Shown here: in pieces, positions 16,883-25,642 of the stretch
How the letters are laid out: each line of letters starts with the position of its first letter
How positions within the stretch are numbered: the stretch's first letter is position 1
Assembly (NCBI GenBank): GCA_017942035.1
Contig: JAGAVG010000024.1
Location: forward strand, 1 to 52,947
Direction of reading: 5' to 3'
DNA length: 52,947 bases
From: a bacterium
GTDB lineage: Bacteria > Cyanobacteriota > Vampirovibrionia > Gastranaerophilales > Gastranaerophilaceae
Notes under the pieces: generated by a model
Database searches by the model: none
What the model saw: only the letters and a program-made list of their open reading frames with translations
Told to the model about the DNA's origin: nothing
Made by a program: the position numbers and the translations under genes

Positions 16883-17548
16883 TTAATCCGGAATGTTCTT
16901 TGCGATTTTGTTAGCCTTGTTATAGTTTATACGTGCGCCGGAATATTGAGAGCTTCCGCCCAGTGCAGAATATCCTGAAGAGAGTAATCCTGCAGCTTTT
17001 GCGTTATACGGCTGAGATGTAAGTCGTACTACTTCATGATTTGTAGCGGCAAGTAAATCTCCCATTACTGCATCAGGAACGACATTAATACTTGAAATCG
17101 GAGACATTTGTACTGACAAATCTAAAGCTGTACTTCCACCTAAGGATGAATTATATGTACCATAATCGTTAGAGATATCGCCTTTTATATCATTCATTTT
17201 AGCTGAACATAATTCAGATACGTTTCCTTCGCTAAATGAGCTTGTACTTGATTTTGTTTGCATATTTGAAGGTTTATCCGTAATTTTGGACAACGCACTA
17301 TTCCTTTGTTTTATATCCGAAATATCAAGTTTCAAATTCTGTAATGCTCCTTGGGTGTATTGAAATGCAGCTTCTTTTGCTCCAAGTCTATATGGAATTG
17401 CTGTAGAATCTACAACTGTAGCGACTGGTAATGAAGAACTGACTGTACCGCTTGTAATACTATCAATTGTATTTTCAGCCAGATTTTTAAATCCTCTTTT
17501 ATTTATAACTATTCTCGCACCGAATGCCGGTGTTTTCTCTACTCGCAT
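16883..17548 (-). CDS. Hypothetical protein, Ser/Ala-rich
   Basis: 221 residues, no signal peptide or membrane segment, rich in Ser, Ala and Asn. It begins MRVEKTPAFGARIVINKRGF; an N-terminal Phe-x-Gly motif also occurs in the acyltransferase just downstream (NQAFTGKL). Family not recognised. AAAGAGG precedes the ATG. Alone between the repeat mosaic and the acyltransferase gene. Confidence 0.65.
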   Translation of the reverse strand: MRVEKTPAFGARIVINKRGFKNLAENTIDSITSGTVSSSLPVATVVDSTAIPYRLGAKEAAFQYTQGALQNLKLDISDIKQRNSALSKITDKPSNMQTKSSTSSFSEGNVSELCSAKMNDIKGDISNDYGTYNSSLGGSTALDLSVQMSPISSINVVPDAVMGDLLAATNHEVVRLTSQPYNAKAAGLLSSGYSALGGSSQYSGARINYNKANKIAKNIPD

Positions 17549-17667
17549 ATAATACCTCTTTCTTTTTAGTGAGCATGTTATTCAATTATTTCATTAAAAG
17601 GTTTGAACATATATTTTTTTGCTAATTTGTAACAGAATTGTAACAGAGTTTATGCAAAATCTATAGT

Positions 17668-17702
17668 CATTGCGAGGAGCGCAAGCAACGTAGTAATCCT
17701 CT
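17668..17702 (+). repeat. GTCATTGCGAGGAGC-type dispersed repeat
   Basis: Begins GTCATTGCGAGGAGCGCAAG and ends AGTAATCC. A divergent copy in the opposite orientation lies at 17923-17952. Sequences of this look recur in many bacterial genomes, but their mover is not visible here. Confidence 0.75.
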
Positions 17703-17814
17703 TTATTAAAGGTACAGAGGGCAAGAATACAAAAAGGCAAGTCTGTATCGTTATTTAAATTCCCTCTCCCCTTGTGGAAGAGGGCAGGGTGAGGGGTCAA
17801 AATCATTACATAAA

Positions 17815-17888
17815 ACCCTCTCCCGAATTTGTAAGTTCGCATTCTGCTCACTAACAAATTCAACCCTCTCACAAAGAGAGAGGGTAAA
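17815..17888 (+). repeat. 74-bp repeat, intergenic copy
   Basis: Matches the complement of 26289-26362 at 73 of 74 positions. It includes GAATTTGTAAGTTCGC, CTCACTAACAAATTC and the CTCTCACAAAGAGAGAGGGT palindrome. In the other copy the same sequence is translated as a prepilin leader. Confidence 0.93.
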
Positions 17889-17922
17889 TAGTAGGGTAGA
17901 CTTCAGTCTACCGGAAAAACTG

Positions 17923-17952
17923 GATTGCCGCGCTTCGCTCGCAATGACGAGA
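17923..17952 (-). repeat. GTCATTGCGAGCG-type dispersed repeat, inverted
   Basis: On the minus strand it reads CGTCATTGCGAGCGAAGCGC, then GGCAATCC. It pairs in inverted orientation with 17668-17702. Confidence 0.75.
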
Positions 17953-18115
17953 GATATTAGCCCCCTTGTCAAGTGGGGAAGAGAAGGGGAATTATACTTT
18001 TGTTAGAGCTCCTGAAACATTGACATATTTAGCGGTTGAAAAACATTTTTGCGCGTGGTATCCTTTTAATGCGAAATATAAGTAGAATTTACAATTAATA
18101 AAGAAAAGAGGAAAT

Positions 18116-19585
18116 ATGTCAGAAGTTAGAGTAAGAATAGCACCGTCACCGAGCGGAAACTTACATGTAGGTACGGCTAGAACCGCACTTTTCAATTATT
18201 TGTTTGCAAAGAAAAATAACGGAAAATTCGTTTTAAGAATTGAAGATACCGACGCTGAAAGAACAAGTCAGGAATACATTGACAATATTTTTGACAGCTT
18301 GAAAGCTTTAGGTCTTAACTGGGATGAAGGCCCTGACGTAGGCGGCGATTACGGCCCTTACACTCAATCTGAAAGATTTGATATTTACCCAAAATATGCT
18401 CAAATTCTTTTGGAAAAAGGGTTTGCTTATGAGTGTTTCTGTACACCTGAAGAGCTTGAACAAGAAAAAGCTCAGGCTACAGCAAATAAAAAACCTTATG
18501 TTTACACTAAAAAATGCGAAAATTTAACAGAAGAAGAAAAAGCAAAACTTAGAGCAGAAGGAAGAAAACCTGCTATCAGATTTAACATTGCAAAAGCTCA
18601 AAAAGCTTTCCACGAAACTTCAATGTTAACTTTTGATGACCTTGTAAAAGGTGAATTGCACGTAGATACAAACCTTTTGGGTGATTTCGTTATTATGAAA
18701 TCTAACGGAACTCCAACTTACAATTTTGCTGTTGTAATTGATGATATGCTTATGAAAATCTCTCATGTTATAAGAGGTGAAGATCATATTTCAAACACAT
18801 TTAAACAAATTTTGATATTTGAAGCTTTGGGCGCAGAAGTTCCGAGATTCGGGCATTTGGGAATGATTTTGGCGCCTGACAGAAGCAAACTTTCAAAACG
18901 TCACGGTGCAACTGCTGTATCTGAATTCGTTGAAAAAGGATATTTGACTGATGCGCTAATAAATTTCGTTGCGCTTCTCGGCTGGTCGCCTTCTGACGGA
19001 GAAGAAATCAAGTCCGTAGATAAGATTGCGGAAGATTTCAGAATCGGTGAAGTTTCATCATCAAACTCAATCTTTGAATATGACAAATTAAACTGGATGA
19101 ACAGCCATTATATCAAAATGCTTGATATGGAAGATTTGAAAGAAAGATTGAAACCGTATTTGACAAAATATAATCTTAACGAACTCACAGATGCTGAATA
19201 CACAAGGATGGTAGAGGTTACAAGAGAACCTTTGACACTTCTTTCTGATATTACAGATGCTGTTCCGTATTTCTTTGGTGAAGATGTTGAAATTGACGAA
19301 AAAGCACGTGAAACACTTGATACGGAAGTTTCACAGGAAGTTTTAAAAGATTTTGTTGAAAGAGCTGAAAACTGGGAATGGACTGAAGAAAACCTTCACG
19401 AAAAACTCGAAAAATTCAGAGCTGATTACAAAGAAAAAGGTATCAAGCCGAAAGTTACTATGTGGGCAATCAGAGCCGCTGTTACCGGAAGAATTTGCGG
19501 GGCTGATATGACTGCAATTCTTGCTATAATCGGCAAAGAAAAATCTTTAAACCGCGCTAAAAAAGCAATTAAATGTCACGCGTAA
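18116..19585 (+). CDS. gltX: Glutamyl-tRNA synthetase
   Basis: Charges tRNA-Glu. A full-length class I enzyme of 489 residues: RIAPSPSGNLHVGTARTA contains the HIGH-type site (residues 6-23) and KLSKRHGA the KMSKS-type loop near residue 258. The C-terminal anticodon-binding domain ends GKEKSLNRAKKAIKC. Many cyanobacterial-type GltX enzymes also charge tRNA-Gln; the sequence alone does not decide this. An AGAGGAAAT site precedes the ATG, and a terminator follows, so it is a single-gene unit. Confidence 0.96.
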   Translation: MSEVRVRIAPSPSGNLHVGTARTALFNYLFAKKNNGKFVLRIEDTDAERTSQEYIDNIFDSLKALGLNWDEGPDVGGDYGPYTQSERFDIYPKYAQILLEKGFAYECFCTPEELEQEKAQATANKKPYVYTKKCENLTEEEKAKLRAEGRKPAIRFNIAKAQKAFHETSMLTFDDLVKGELHVDTNLLGDFVIMKSNGTPTYNFAVVIDDMLMKISHVIRGEDHISNTFKQILIFEALGAEVPRFGHLGMILAPDRSKLSKRHGATAVSEFVEKGYLTDALINFVALLGWSPSDGEEIKSVDKIAEDFRIGEVSSSNSIFEYDKLNWMNSHYIKMLDMEDLKERLKPYLTKYNLNELTDAEYTRMVEVTREPLTLLSDITDAVPYFFGEDVEIDEKARETLDTEVSQEVLKDFVERAENWEWTEENLHEKLEKFRADYKEKGIKPKVTMWAIRAAVTGRICGADMTAILAIIGKEKSLNRAKKAIKCHA

Positions 19586-19603
19586 TAAAGAGATGAAGAT
19601 ATT

Positions 19604-19641
19604 AAGGCACTAAGGATAATTATTCTTAGTGCCTTTTTTGT
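19604..19641 (+). terminator. Terminator of gltX
   Basis: AAGGCACTAAG (19604-19614) pairs with CTTAGTGCCTT (19625-19635), followed by TTTTG. Confidence 0.92.
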
Positions 19642-19748
19642 TACAGAGGCTTAGTAATAATGTTTTACAGCCTAAAAAAGGCTCTTGAATTTGATTTATG
19701 TTCCTGATAAAATCCATATATTGTGTTATAGAAAAAAGGATTAAAAAT

Positions 19749-21284
19749 ATGTCAAAAAGAGTTTTATTATGTATTATGGATGGATGGGGAATAAGTAAGG
19801 ACCATCCCGAATCAGATGCAACAAAACTTGCAAATCCGATTCATGTTGATAAATTAATTGCAGAATATCCGTCAATCAGAATTCATGCTGATGGTGAATA
19901 TGTAGGGCTTCCGGAAGGTCAAATGGGTAACAGCGAAGTCGGCCATTTGAATTTAGGCGCCGGAAGAATTGTTTATCAGGATTTATCAAAAATTAACAGG
20001 GCAATTAAAGATGGTTCATTCTTTAAAAATGAGCGTTTTTTAATGGCTATTAACCATGCAAAACAAAACAATTCAGCACTTCATATTTTTGGACTTGTAT
20101 CTACAGGCGGCGTTCACTCTTCACTTGAACATCTTCTTGCGCTTATTAAGCTTGCTGCTGATGAAGGACTGAAAAAAGTGTACATTCATGCTTTCCTTGA
20201 TGGCCGTGATACTCCACCTCAAAGCGCTTGTACATTTATTGAAAAAGTTGAAGATGAACTTAAAAAATATAATCTTCCGCCGGTTGCAACAATTATTGGA
20301 AGATATTACATTATGGATAGGGATAATCGTTGGGAAAGAGTTGAAAAAGGTTACAATGCACTGCTTTTGGGTGAAGGTGAACACAGTTCTTCCGCTGTAG
20401 AAGGCGTAAAGGCTTCCTATGCAAGAGGAGATAACGATGAATTTGTTCTTCCGACAGTTATCGGAGGAGAAGAAAGCCGTATTCACGATAATGATGCTGT
20501 TATTTTCTTTAACTACAGACCTGATAGAGCAAGAGAAATTTCTAAAGCTCTTAACTTCACAGATTTTGACGGTTTTGATAGAAAAAAAGTTCTGAAAAAC
20601 CTTTGTTATGTCACAATGACAAGTTATAACGAAGATTTTACATTCCCGGTTGCGTTTCCGAAAGAAAAGCTTGTAAATATTCTGGGTGATGTGCTTGAAA
20701 ACAACGGAATCAAACAGTTTAGAACTGCTGAAACCGAAAAATATGCTCACGTTACATTCTTCTTTAACGGTGGAATAGACGAACCGCAAGCGCACGAAAC
20801 CAGAGTTCTTGTACCGTCTCCGAAGGTTGCGACTTACGATATGCAGCCTGAAATGAGTGCTCCGGAGGTTTGCGAAAATGTTTTAAAAGCAATTGATAAT
20901 CCTGAATACGGATTTATCCTTGTTAATTTTGCAAACCCTGATATGGTAGGTCATACAGGAGTATTAGAAGCGGCTGTAAAAGCTTGTAAAGTTGTAGATG
21001 AATGTGTCGGAAAGATTGCTGATGCTTGTGTCAAAAACGGAATCACAATGCTTTTGACTGCGGATCACGGTAATTCGGAAATGATGGTTAATGCTCAAAC
21101 CGGCAAACCACAAACCGCTCATACAACAAATGAAGTTCCGTTCGTACTTATTAACGCGCCATCTGATACAAAGTTAAAAGAAACTGGTGCGCTGTGTAAT
21201 ATTGCGCCGACCGTTTTAGAACTTCTTGAGATTAAAAAGCCGGAAGAAATGGATTGCGAATCATTGATTGACAAAATATGCTAA
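19749..21284 (+). CDS. gpmI: 2,3-bisphosphoglycerate-independent phosphoglycerate mutase
   Basis: Glycolytic interconversion of 3- and 2-phosphoglycerate with two Mn2+ ions. 511 residues, normal for the family. It shows LCIMDGWG at the N-terminus, the phosphorylated Ser in MGNSEVGHLNLGAGR (about residue 62), and C-terminal metal ligands in NFANPDMVGHTG and LTADHGNSE, then TAHTTN. ATG 19749, with AAAAAGGA upstream, is chosen over an in-frame start 17 codons earlier. Confidence 0.96.
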   Translation: MSKRVLLCIMDGWGISKDHPESDATKLANPIHVDKLIAEYPSIRIHADGEYVGLPEGQMGNSEVGHLNLGAGRIVYQDLSKINRAIKDGSFFKNERFLMAINHAKQNNSALHIFGLVSTGGVHSSLEHLLALIKLAADEGLKKVYIHAFLDGRDTPPQSACTFIEKVEDELKKYNLPPVATIIGRYYIMDRDNRWERVEKGYNALLLGEGEHSSSAVEGVKASYARGDNDEFVLPTVIGGEESRIHDNDAVIFFNYRPDRAREISKALNFTDFDGFDRKKVLKNLCYVTMTSYNEDFTFPVAFPKEKLVNILGDVLENNGIKQFRTAETEKYAHVTFFFNGGIDEPQAHETRVLVPSPKVATYDMQPEMSAPEVCENVLKAIDNPEYGFILVNFANPDMVGHTGVLEAAVKACKVVDECVGKIADACVKNGITMLLTADHGNSEMMVNAQTGKPQTAHTTNEVPFVLINAPSDTKLKETGALCNIAPTVLELLEIKKPEEMDCESLIDKIC

Positions 21285-21291
21285 GAAACAA

Positions 21292-21336
21292 AGGACACTA
21301 AGTTTCAGTGTGTATAACTATATTTCTTAGTGTCCT
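21292..21336 (+). terminator. Hairpin after gpmI
   Basis: AGGACACTAAG (21292-21302) pairs perfectly with CTTAGTGTCCT (21326-21336) around a 23-nt loop. No T-run follows directly, so termination is uncertain. Short repeats of GTCTTAGAGTCTTAAAGTCTT come next. Confidence 0.5.
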
Positions 21337-21378
21337 AATGTCTTAGAGTCTTAAAGTCTTTATAAAAAAAGGAAAGCT

Positions 21379-24357
21379 ATGACAGATATAAAAAATTTAG
21401 ATATTGATTTTTCATTAAAAAAGAATAATGTGGATGAGTTGTTTTTTAATCTTTCCGAAAATCCGGATGGATTTAAAAACAAAGATTTCCGATATACATT
21501 AAGCCTCATTTATCAAACAATAGAAGATGAATTTGAGGGAATTTTTTCAAACCCTCATCCGCCGGTGAGAAACACCAACTTTTTTCTTGTAAATAACAAT
21601 GATAAATTGTCCTTTTTTGTCACTCCGACCAACAATTTTGAGTATTATTTGAAATCTAAAGGGTCGCTTTTCCGTTTTAAATCTGAAATTCTTGGTAATG
21701 ATATCGGATATTCGATGTCACTAGACCTTGTAATGGATTATTTCGGCGGATTTACAGATACTGTTGATATTGAGGCTATGAGTCCGACTTTCATTTATTT
21801 CAACAAGCTTACTTATTTTGTTATGAAATTGGTTGAAAAAATGTATTTTATTCCGGTCGTTAAAAAAAGTAAATCGGGTTCAATGTTCAGAATTGTTTAT
21901 GAACCGATTATTTCAAGCAGTCATCTGGCAAGAATTATAAATCTTTTTGAAGAAAACATTCCGGAAAATTTGTTTATTAAAGGCGAAAAACCGGCGAATT
22001 TTGTAAAAGATTTTATTTACAATTATTTAAATTACGTAATATACAAATTCCTTGGTATTAAGGCGTATAAATTTAAAGATGTGAAATCCGGAACATATCT
22101 TATAAAAGATTTGGAACAGCGTTCTGTAATGCGCGGTGTTGATATTGCAGAAAATTTCTCTCAATGGTTTGACGAGCTTTATCTTGGTAAATATGACGTT
22201 ATTCCGTTCTTTAAGATTGAAAAAATTGAAGATGAGCTTTTTAGATTAAAAGTTCATATCAAAAACCGCAAAACCAGCGAAAGTGTGCTTATTGATGAAT
22301 TGTATGACGATGATAAAATTGTCTTTGGCGCACCGGCAAGCGATATTGCAAGAATAGTTGAAAAACAGCTTAATTATGCAATCAGATATATGCCGGAATT
22401 AGAAACTCTTTTTGAAGATGAAGAAAATCTTTCTCTTGATCTAAATCTAAATGAGGTTTATAAAATTATAACTCAGACGGCTTATTATCTTCAAAAAGCT
22501 CAAATTGAAGTTGTTCTGCCTAAAGAGCTTGTTAATATAATTATTCCGCGTGCATCAATTAACGCAAAAGTAAAAGCTTCCCGCTCGGCAGAGCTTGCTG
22601 ATATATTTAATAACAATTCTTCCGGTAAAATTTCGCTTGATGATATTCTTGATTTTTCATACGAAATCGCTCTGGGCAATGAGAAAATATCTCTTGAGGA
22701 ATTCAATGAACTCGTTAAGAATAATTCAGGGCTTATAAAATACAAAAATAAGTATGTACTTATTGATCAGGAAGAAAGCAAAAAAATCTTTGAACAAATT
22801 GCTAAATCAAACCTCAAATCAATGTCCAGAATGGAACTTATTCATGCTTCAATGTCCGGACAGCTCCAGCAGTATGATTTTGATTATGATGAAGCGTTTG
22901 CGAAAGTTATTCAGGAATTCAACAAGCCGGTTGATGTAAGTGTTCCACAAACCTTAAAAGGTGAATTGAGACCTTATCAAATTACAGGTTTAAAATGGTT
23001 ATGGACAAATATTAGCAAAGGTTTCGGCGCTTGTATGGCTGACGATATGGGACTGGGTAAAACTATTCAGGTTATTTCACTTATTCTAAAGATGAAAGAG
23101 GAAAATAAACTTGATAAACCCGTTCTTGTTGTATGTCCAACCACATTAATGGGTAACTGGATGAAAGAGTTACAGATTTTTGCACCGAATCTTGACGCTG
23201 TGATTTATCATGGAACAGAAAGAAAACTTGACCTGAAACACGATGTAATTCTTACGACCTATGCCATAATGAGAATTGACATAGAAGAGCTTAAGAAAAA
23301 TACCTGGGGCATGATTATTGTGGATGAAGCCCAGAATATTAAAAATCCGGATACAGCCCAAACTCTTGCGATAAAAATGCTGAAATCAGATGTTAAAATT
23401 GCTATGACCGGTACTCCGGTTGAAAACAGATTAACTGAGTTGTGGAGTATTTTCGATTTTATAAATAGAGGTTACTTAGGAACAATGCGCGAATTCCAAA
23501 AAAGTTATGCAATTCCTATTGAAAAATTTAAAGAGAATTCTCGCGCAGGAAAATTAAAAATGTCGATTTCGCCTTTTGTTCTCCGACGTTTGAAAACTGA
23601 TAAAAATGTTATCAGCGACTTGCCGGAAAAAATGGTACTTAACGATTACTGTTACCTATCTAAACCGCAGGCTGTGCTTTATGAAAAAACTCTTAATGAA
23701 ATGATGGAAAAAATCTCAGGATTTACCGGCGTAAACAGAAGAGGTAACATCTTTAAACTTATTACGGCCTTGAAACAGATATGTAATCACCCTTATCAGT
23801 TCTTAAAATCCGGTGAAATGTCCAGAGAATTGTCAGGTAAAATGGATAAATGTATTTCTACTGTTCAAAGCATACTTGATAACGGCGAAAAAACGCTTAT
23901 ATTTACTCAATATAAAGAAATGGGTGATATTTTGTGCAAAGTTCTTGCTCAAGAATGCAATACGGAACCGTTGTTCTTCCACGGATCTTTGTCTGTTCAG
24001 CAGCGTGAAGAGCTGATTAATCGTTTCCAAACAGAAGATGAAGCAAAGATTATGATACTTTCACTCAAAGCCGGCGGAACAGGTTTGAACTTAACAAGCG
24101 CAACAAACGTTATCCACTACGATTTATGGTGGAATCCGGCAGTTGAAGATCAAGCAACAGACAGAACTTATCGTATCGGTCAGGACAAAAACGTAATGGT
24201 TCACAGAATGATTACGCTCGGAACTTTCGAAGAAAAAATAGACGAAATGTTAAAAGCTAAAAAAGAGCTGGCAGATATGGCAGTTTACGAAGGTGAAAAG
24301 ATTATCACTGAACTCTCTGATGAAGAAATCTATGAAATATTTACACTTTCAGCTTAA
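21379..24357 (+). CDS. SNF2-family DNA-dependent ATPase/helicase
   Basis: 992 residues with a large N-terminal region (about 1-520) of unassigned function, as usual in bacterial SNF2 proteins. The ATPase core follows: RPYQITGLKWL, P-loop MADDMGLGKTIQ near residue 556, DEAQNIKN near 647, TGTPVENRLTELWSIF, then the second RecA lobe with SLKAGGTGLNLT and DRTYRIGQDK. Predicted to remodel protein-DNA complexes, possibly at transcription; the substrate is unknown. AAAAGGAAAG precedes ATG. It overlaps the convergent prepilin gene by 4 nt. Confidence 0.94.
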   Translation: MTDIKNLDIDFSLKKNNVDELFFNLSENPDGFKNKDFRYTLSLIYQTIEDEFEGIFSNPHPPVRNTNFFLVNNNDKLSFFVTPTNNFEYYLKSKGSLFRFKSEILGNDIGYSMSLDLVMDYFGGFTDTVDIEAMSPTFIYFNKLTYFVMKLVEKMYFIPVVKKSKSGSMFRIVYEPIISSSHLARIINLFEENIPENLFIKGEKPANFVKDFIYNYLNYVIYKFLGIKAYKFKDVKSGTYLIKDLEQRSVMRGVDIAENFSQWFDELYLGKYDVIPFFKIEKIEDELFRLKVHIKNRKTSESVLIDELYDDDKIVFGAPASDIARIVEKQLNYAIRYMPELETLFEDEENLSLDLNLNEVYKIITQTAYYLQKAQIEVVLPKELVNIIIPRASINAKVKASRSAELADIFNNNSSGKISLDDILDFSYEIALGNEKISLEEFNELVKNNSGLIKYKNKYVLIDQEESKKIFEQIAKSNLKSMSRMELIHASMSGQLQQYDFDYDEAFAKVIQEFNKPVDVSVPQTLKGELRPYQITGLKWLWTNISKGFGACMADDMGLGKTIQVISLILKMKEENKLDKPVLVVCPTTLMGNWMKELQIFAPNLDAVIYHGTERKLDLKHDVILTTYAIMRIDIEELKKNTWGMIIVDEAQNIKNPDTAQTLAIKMLKSDVKIAMTGTPVENRLTELWSIFDFINRGYLGTMREFQKSYAIPIEKFKENSRAGKLKMSISPFVLRRLKTDKNVISDLPEKMVLNDYCYLSKPQAVLYEKTLNEMMEKISGFTGVNRRGNIFKLITALKQICNHPYQFLKSGEMSRELSGKMDKCISTVQSILDNGEKTLIFTQYKEMGDILCKVLAQECNTEPLFFHGSLSVQQREELINRFQTEDEAKIMILSLKAGGTGLNLTSATNVIHYDLWWNPAVEDQATDRTYRIGQDKNVMVHRMITLGTFEEKIDEMLKAKKELADMAVYEGEKIITELSDEEIYEIFTLSA

Positions 24358-24959
24358 AATTTTTGCGGGTAATCAGATTTAAATTCCCAATTATCAATTT
24401 GCAAGAGTCTGGAACAATATAGCGGAGAGTTTTTACATAAAGTAATTGCTTCATCTCTTGTTTTGGCTCTGCCTTCATAAGTTCCAAACGCTTGATCCGG
24501 ATTTCCGTGCCAAAACTTTCTATCAGATTCAGACATACACAAAGGAAAGTAAAGGCGATCTATTCCATTTTTATTTGGCGGTTTAATGCCATTTACATCA
24601 AAACAAAAATCTAAGCAGCCGCCATCGTGCAATCCAAAAAAAGAACCATCGGAAAAATATACAATTGGCACAGTTCCATTTTTAATTTCCTGATACTTCA
24701 TATAAGGCGCAAAATATGTCATAAAGGTTTCTGTAGCATTTTGGCCACGAACCCAATCTTTAGCCGGGCCAAAATCATTTTCAGCCATTACAATTGCCTG
24801 TAACATTGTTGTATAGAATTTCTTCGTTCGCGCACTGGCTTCCTGCTTTCTATATGATGCTGTAATTGCAGGTAATGTCATTGCCGCCACAACTCCGATT
24901 ATACCCAATGTAATAAGAACTTCTGCAAGTGTAAAACCAATTTGAAAAGTCTTTTTCAT
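24354..24959 (-). CDS. Prepilin-like protein with canonical Gly cleavage site
   Basis: 201 residues. Short leader MKKTFQIG, then FTLAEVLITLGIIG: Gly at -1, Phe at +1 and Glu at +5 fit prepilin peptidase best of all six prepilins here. The mature part has Cys pairs (CLDFCFDVNG; CKNSPLYCSRL) suggesting disulfides. AGAGGGGAA precedes the ATG. The gene is divergent from an XRE regulator across 64 bp carrying two palindromes, so it is probably under that regulator's control. Confidence 0.88.
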   Translation of the reverse strand: MKKTFQIGFTLAEVLITLGIIGVVAAMTLPAITASYRKQEASARTKKFYTTMLQAIVMAENDFGPAKDWVRGQNATETFMTYFAPYMKYQEIKNGTVPIVYFSDGSFFGLHDGGCLDFCFDVNGIKPPNKNGIDRLYFPLCMSESDRKFWHGNPDQAFGTYEGRAKTRDEAITLCKNSPLYCSRLLQIDNWEFKSDYPQKF

Positions 24960-24975
24960 AAAATTCCCCTCTTGA

Positions 24976-25024
24976 CACCTTTAGGTGGTAGTAATTTTAT
25001 TATAATGTACCACAATAGGTGGTA
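24976..25024. promoter_or_regulatory. Paired operator-like palindromes between prepilin and XRE genes
   Basis: Site 1: CACCT-TT-AGGTG (24976-24987). Site 2: TACCAC-AATAG-GTGGTA (25008-25024), which includes the A of the regulator's ATG. Both contain TAGGTGGTA, at 24982 and 25016, 34 bp apart. TTGACA (24972-24977) overlaps site 1; TATAAT is at 25001-25006 but with a 23-bp spacer. Confidence 0.65.
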
Positions 25025-25257
25025 TGAGTCAAGTTGATAAAGTTGCCATTTTAGAAAAGCTAGGGATGAATATTCGCAGATTGCGCCAGGAAAGAAATAT
25101 GTCGCAAGAAGAATTAGCCTTCAATGTGAATTCGGCAAGAAATTTTATTGGCTGCATTGAGCGTGCGGAAAAATCGTCCTCAATAATAACCCTATGCCGT
25201 ATCGCAAAAGCATTTGATGTATCAATTGAAGAACTTGTAAAAGGCATTGATACTTGA
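25024..25257 (+). CDS. XRE-family HTH repressor-like protein
   Basis: 77 residues forming one lambda-repressor-like HTH: LGMNIRRLRQERNMSQEELAF, recognition helix NSARNFIGCIERAEKS, then TLCRIAKAFDVSIEELVKG. Size and fold fit SinR/phage-type regulators. Its start codon lies inside a palindrome and it lacks a well-spaced ribosome site, so self-repression is likely. Divergent from the prepilin at 24959. Confidence 0.88.
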   Translation: MSQVDKVAILEKLGMNIRRLRQERNMSQEELAFNVNSARNFIGCIERAEKSSSIITLCRIAKAFDVSIEELVKGIDT

Positions 25258-25282
25258 ATTTTATTTTTGTTTGTTTTATAAT
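25254..25282 (+). promoter_or_regulatory. Promoter of rpsU
   Basis: TTGAAT 25254-25259, 17-bp spacer, TATAAT 25277-25282. The -35 overlaps the stop codon of the XRE gene. Confidence 0.7.
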
Positions 25283-25326
25283 AGTTATAGATTGTACAAA
25301 AAGCCTTGAAGGTGGTGAAAATATAA

Positions 25327-25500
25327 ATGGCAGAAGTTAAAGTTGGCGAAAACGAATCAATTGAAAGCGCACTTAGACGTTTCAAGAAAAAAATTCAAAA
25401 GGCCGGAATTCTTTCAGAAGTAAAAAAACGTGAAAGATACGAAAAACCAAGCGTTAAAAGAAAACGTAAATCTGAAGCTGCTCGTAAGAGAAAAGTTTAG
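25327..25500 (+). CDS. rpsU: 30S ribosomal protein S21
   Basis: 57 residues, [19 protein letters not shown] then [20 protein letters not shown] and a Lys/Arg-rich tail ending AARKRKV, the S21 pattern. It binds near the 3' end of 16S rRNA and helps initiation. GGTGGTG lies upstream of ATG 25327 and a terminator follows, so it is a single-gene unit. Confidence 0.95.
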   Translation: MAEVKVGENESIESALRRFKKKIQKAGILSEVKKRERYEKPSVKRKRKSEAARKRKV

Positions 25501-25530
25501 GATTAATATAAAATAACTAAATATTTAAAA

Positions 25531-25567
25531 AGCACGGAATTTTAAAATTAAGGTTCCGTGTTTTTTA
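25531..25567 (+). terminator. Terminator of rpsU
   Basis: CACGGAA (25533-25539) pairs with TTCCGTG (25554-25560), followed by TTTTTT. Confidence 0.85.
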
Positions 25568-25642
25568 TGCAATATCTTAAATATAAAAATAAAATTTAAA
25601 ACCACAAATTTGTAACCAGAACAAATGCGCTAAGCAAACCAG

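Larger units (their letters stand above)
17549..18115. other. 566-bp intergenic region made of dispersed repeats
   Basis: No gene is supported here. It holds an inverted pair of GTCATTGCGAG-type repeats (17668-17702 and 17923-17952), a CCCTCTCCCC...GAGGGTGAGGGG-type element (17760-17798), the 74-bp element 17815-17888 and a GGTAGAC-TTCA-GTCTACC hairpin (17895-17912). Just upstream of gltX an AGAGGAAAT ribosome site is seen. Confidence 0.8.

Noticed and set aside
17594-18195. Several short minus-strand frames (for example one reading VIASEARQS)
   Set aside because: These are translations of dispersed repeats, and one runs into gltX antisense. No start signals.
20121-20795. 224-residue open frame on the minus strand within gpmI
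   Set aside because: Fully antisense to a certain enzyme gene; composition is a Phe/Ser/Asn shadow of the other strand and no ribosome site is seen.
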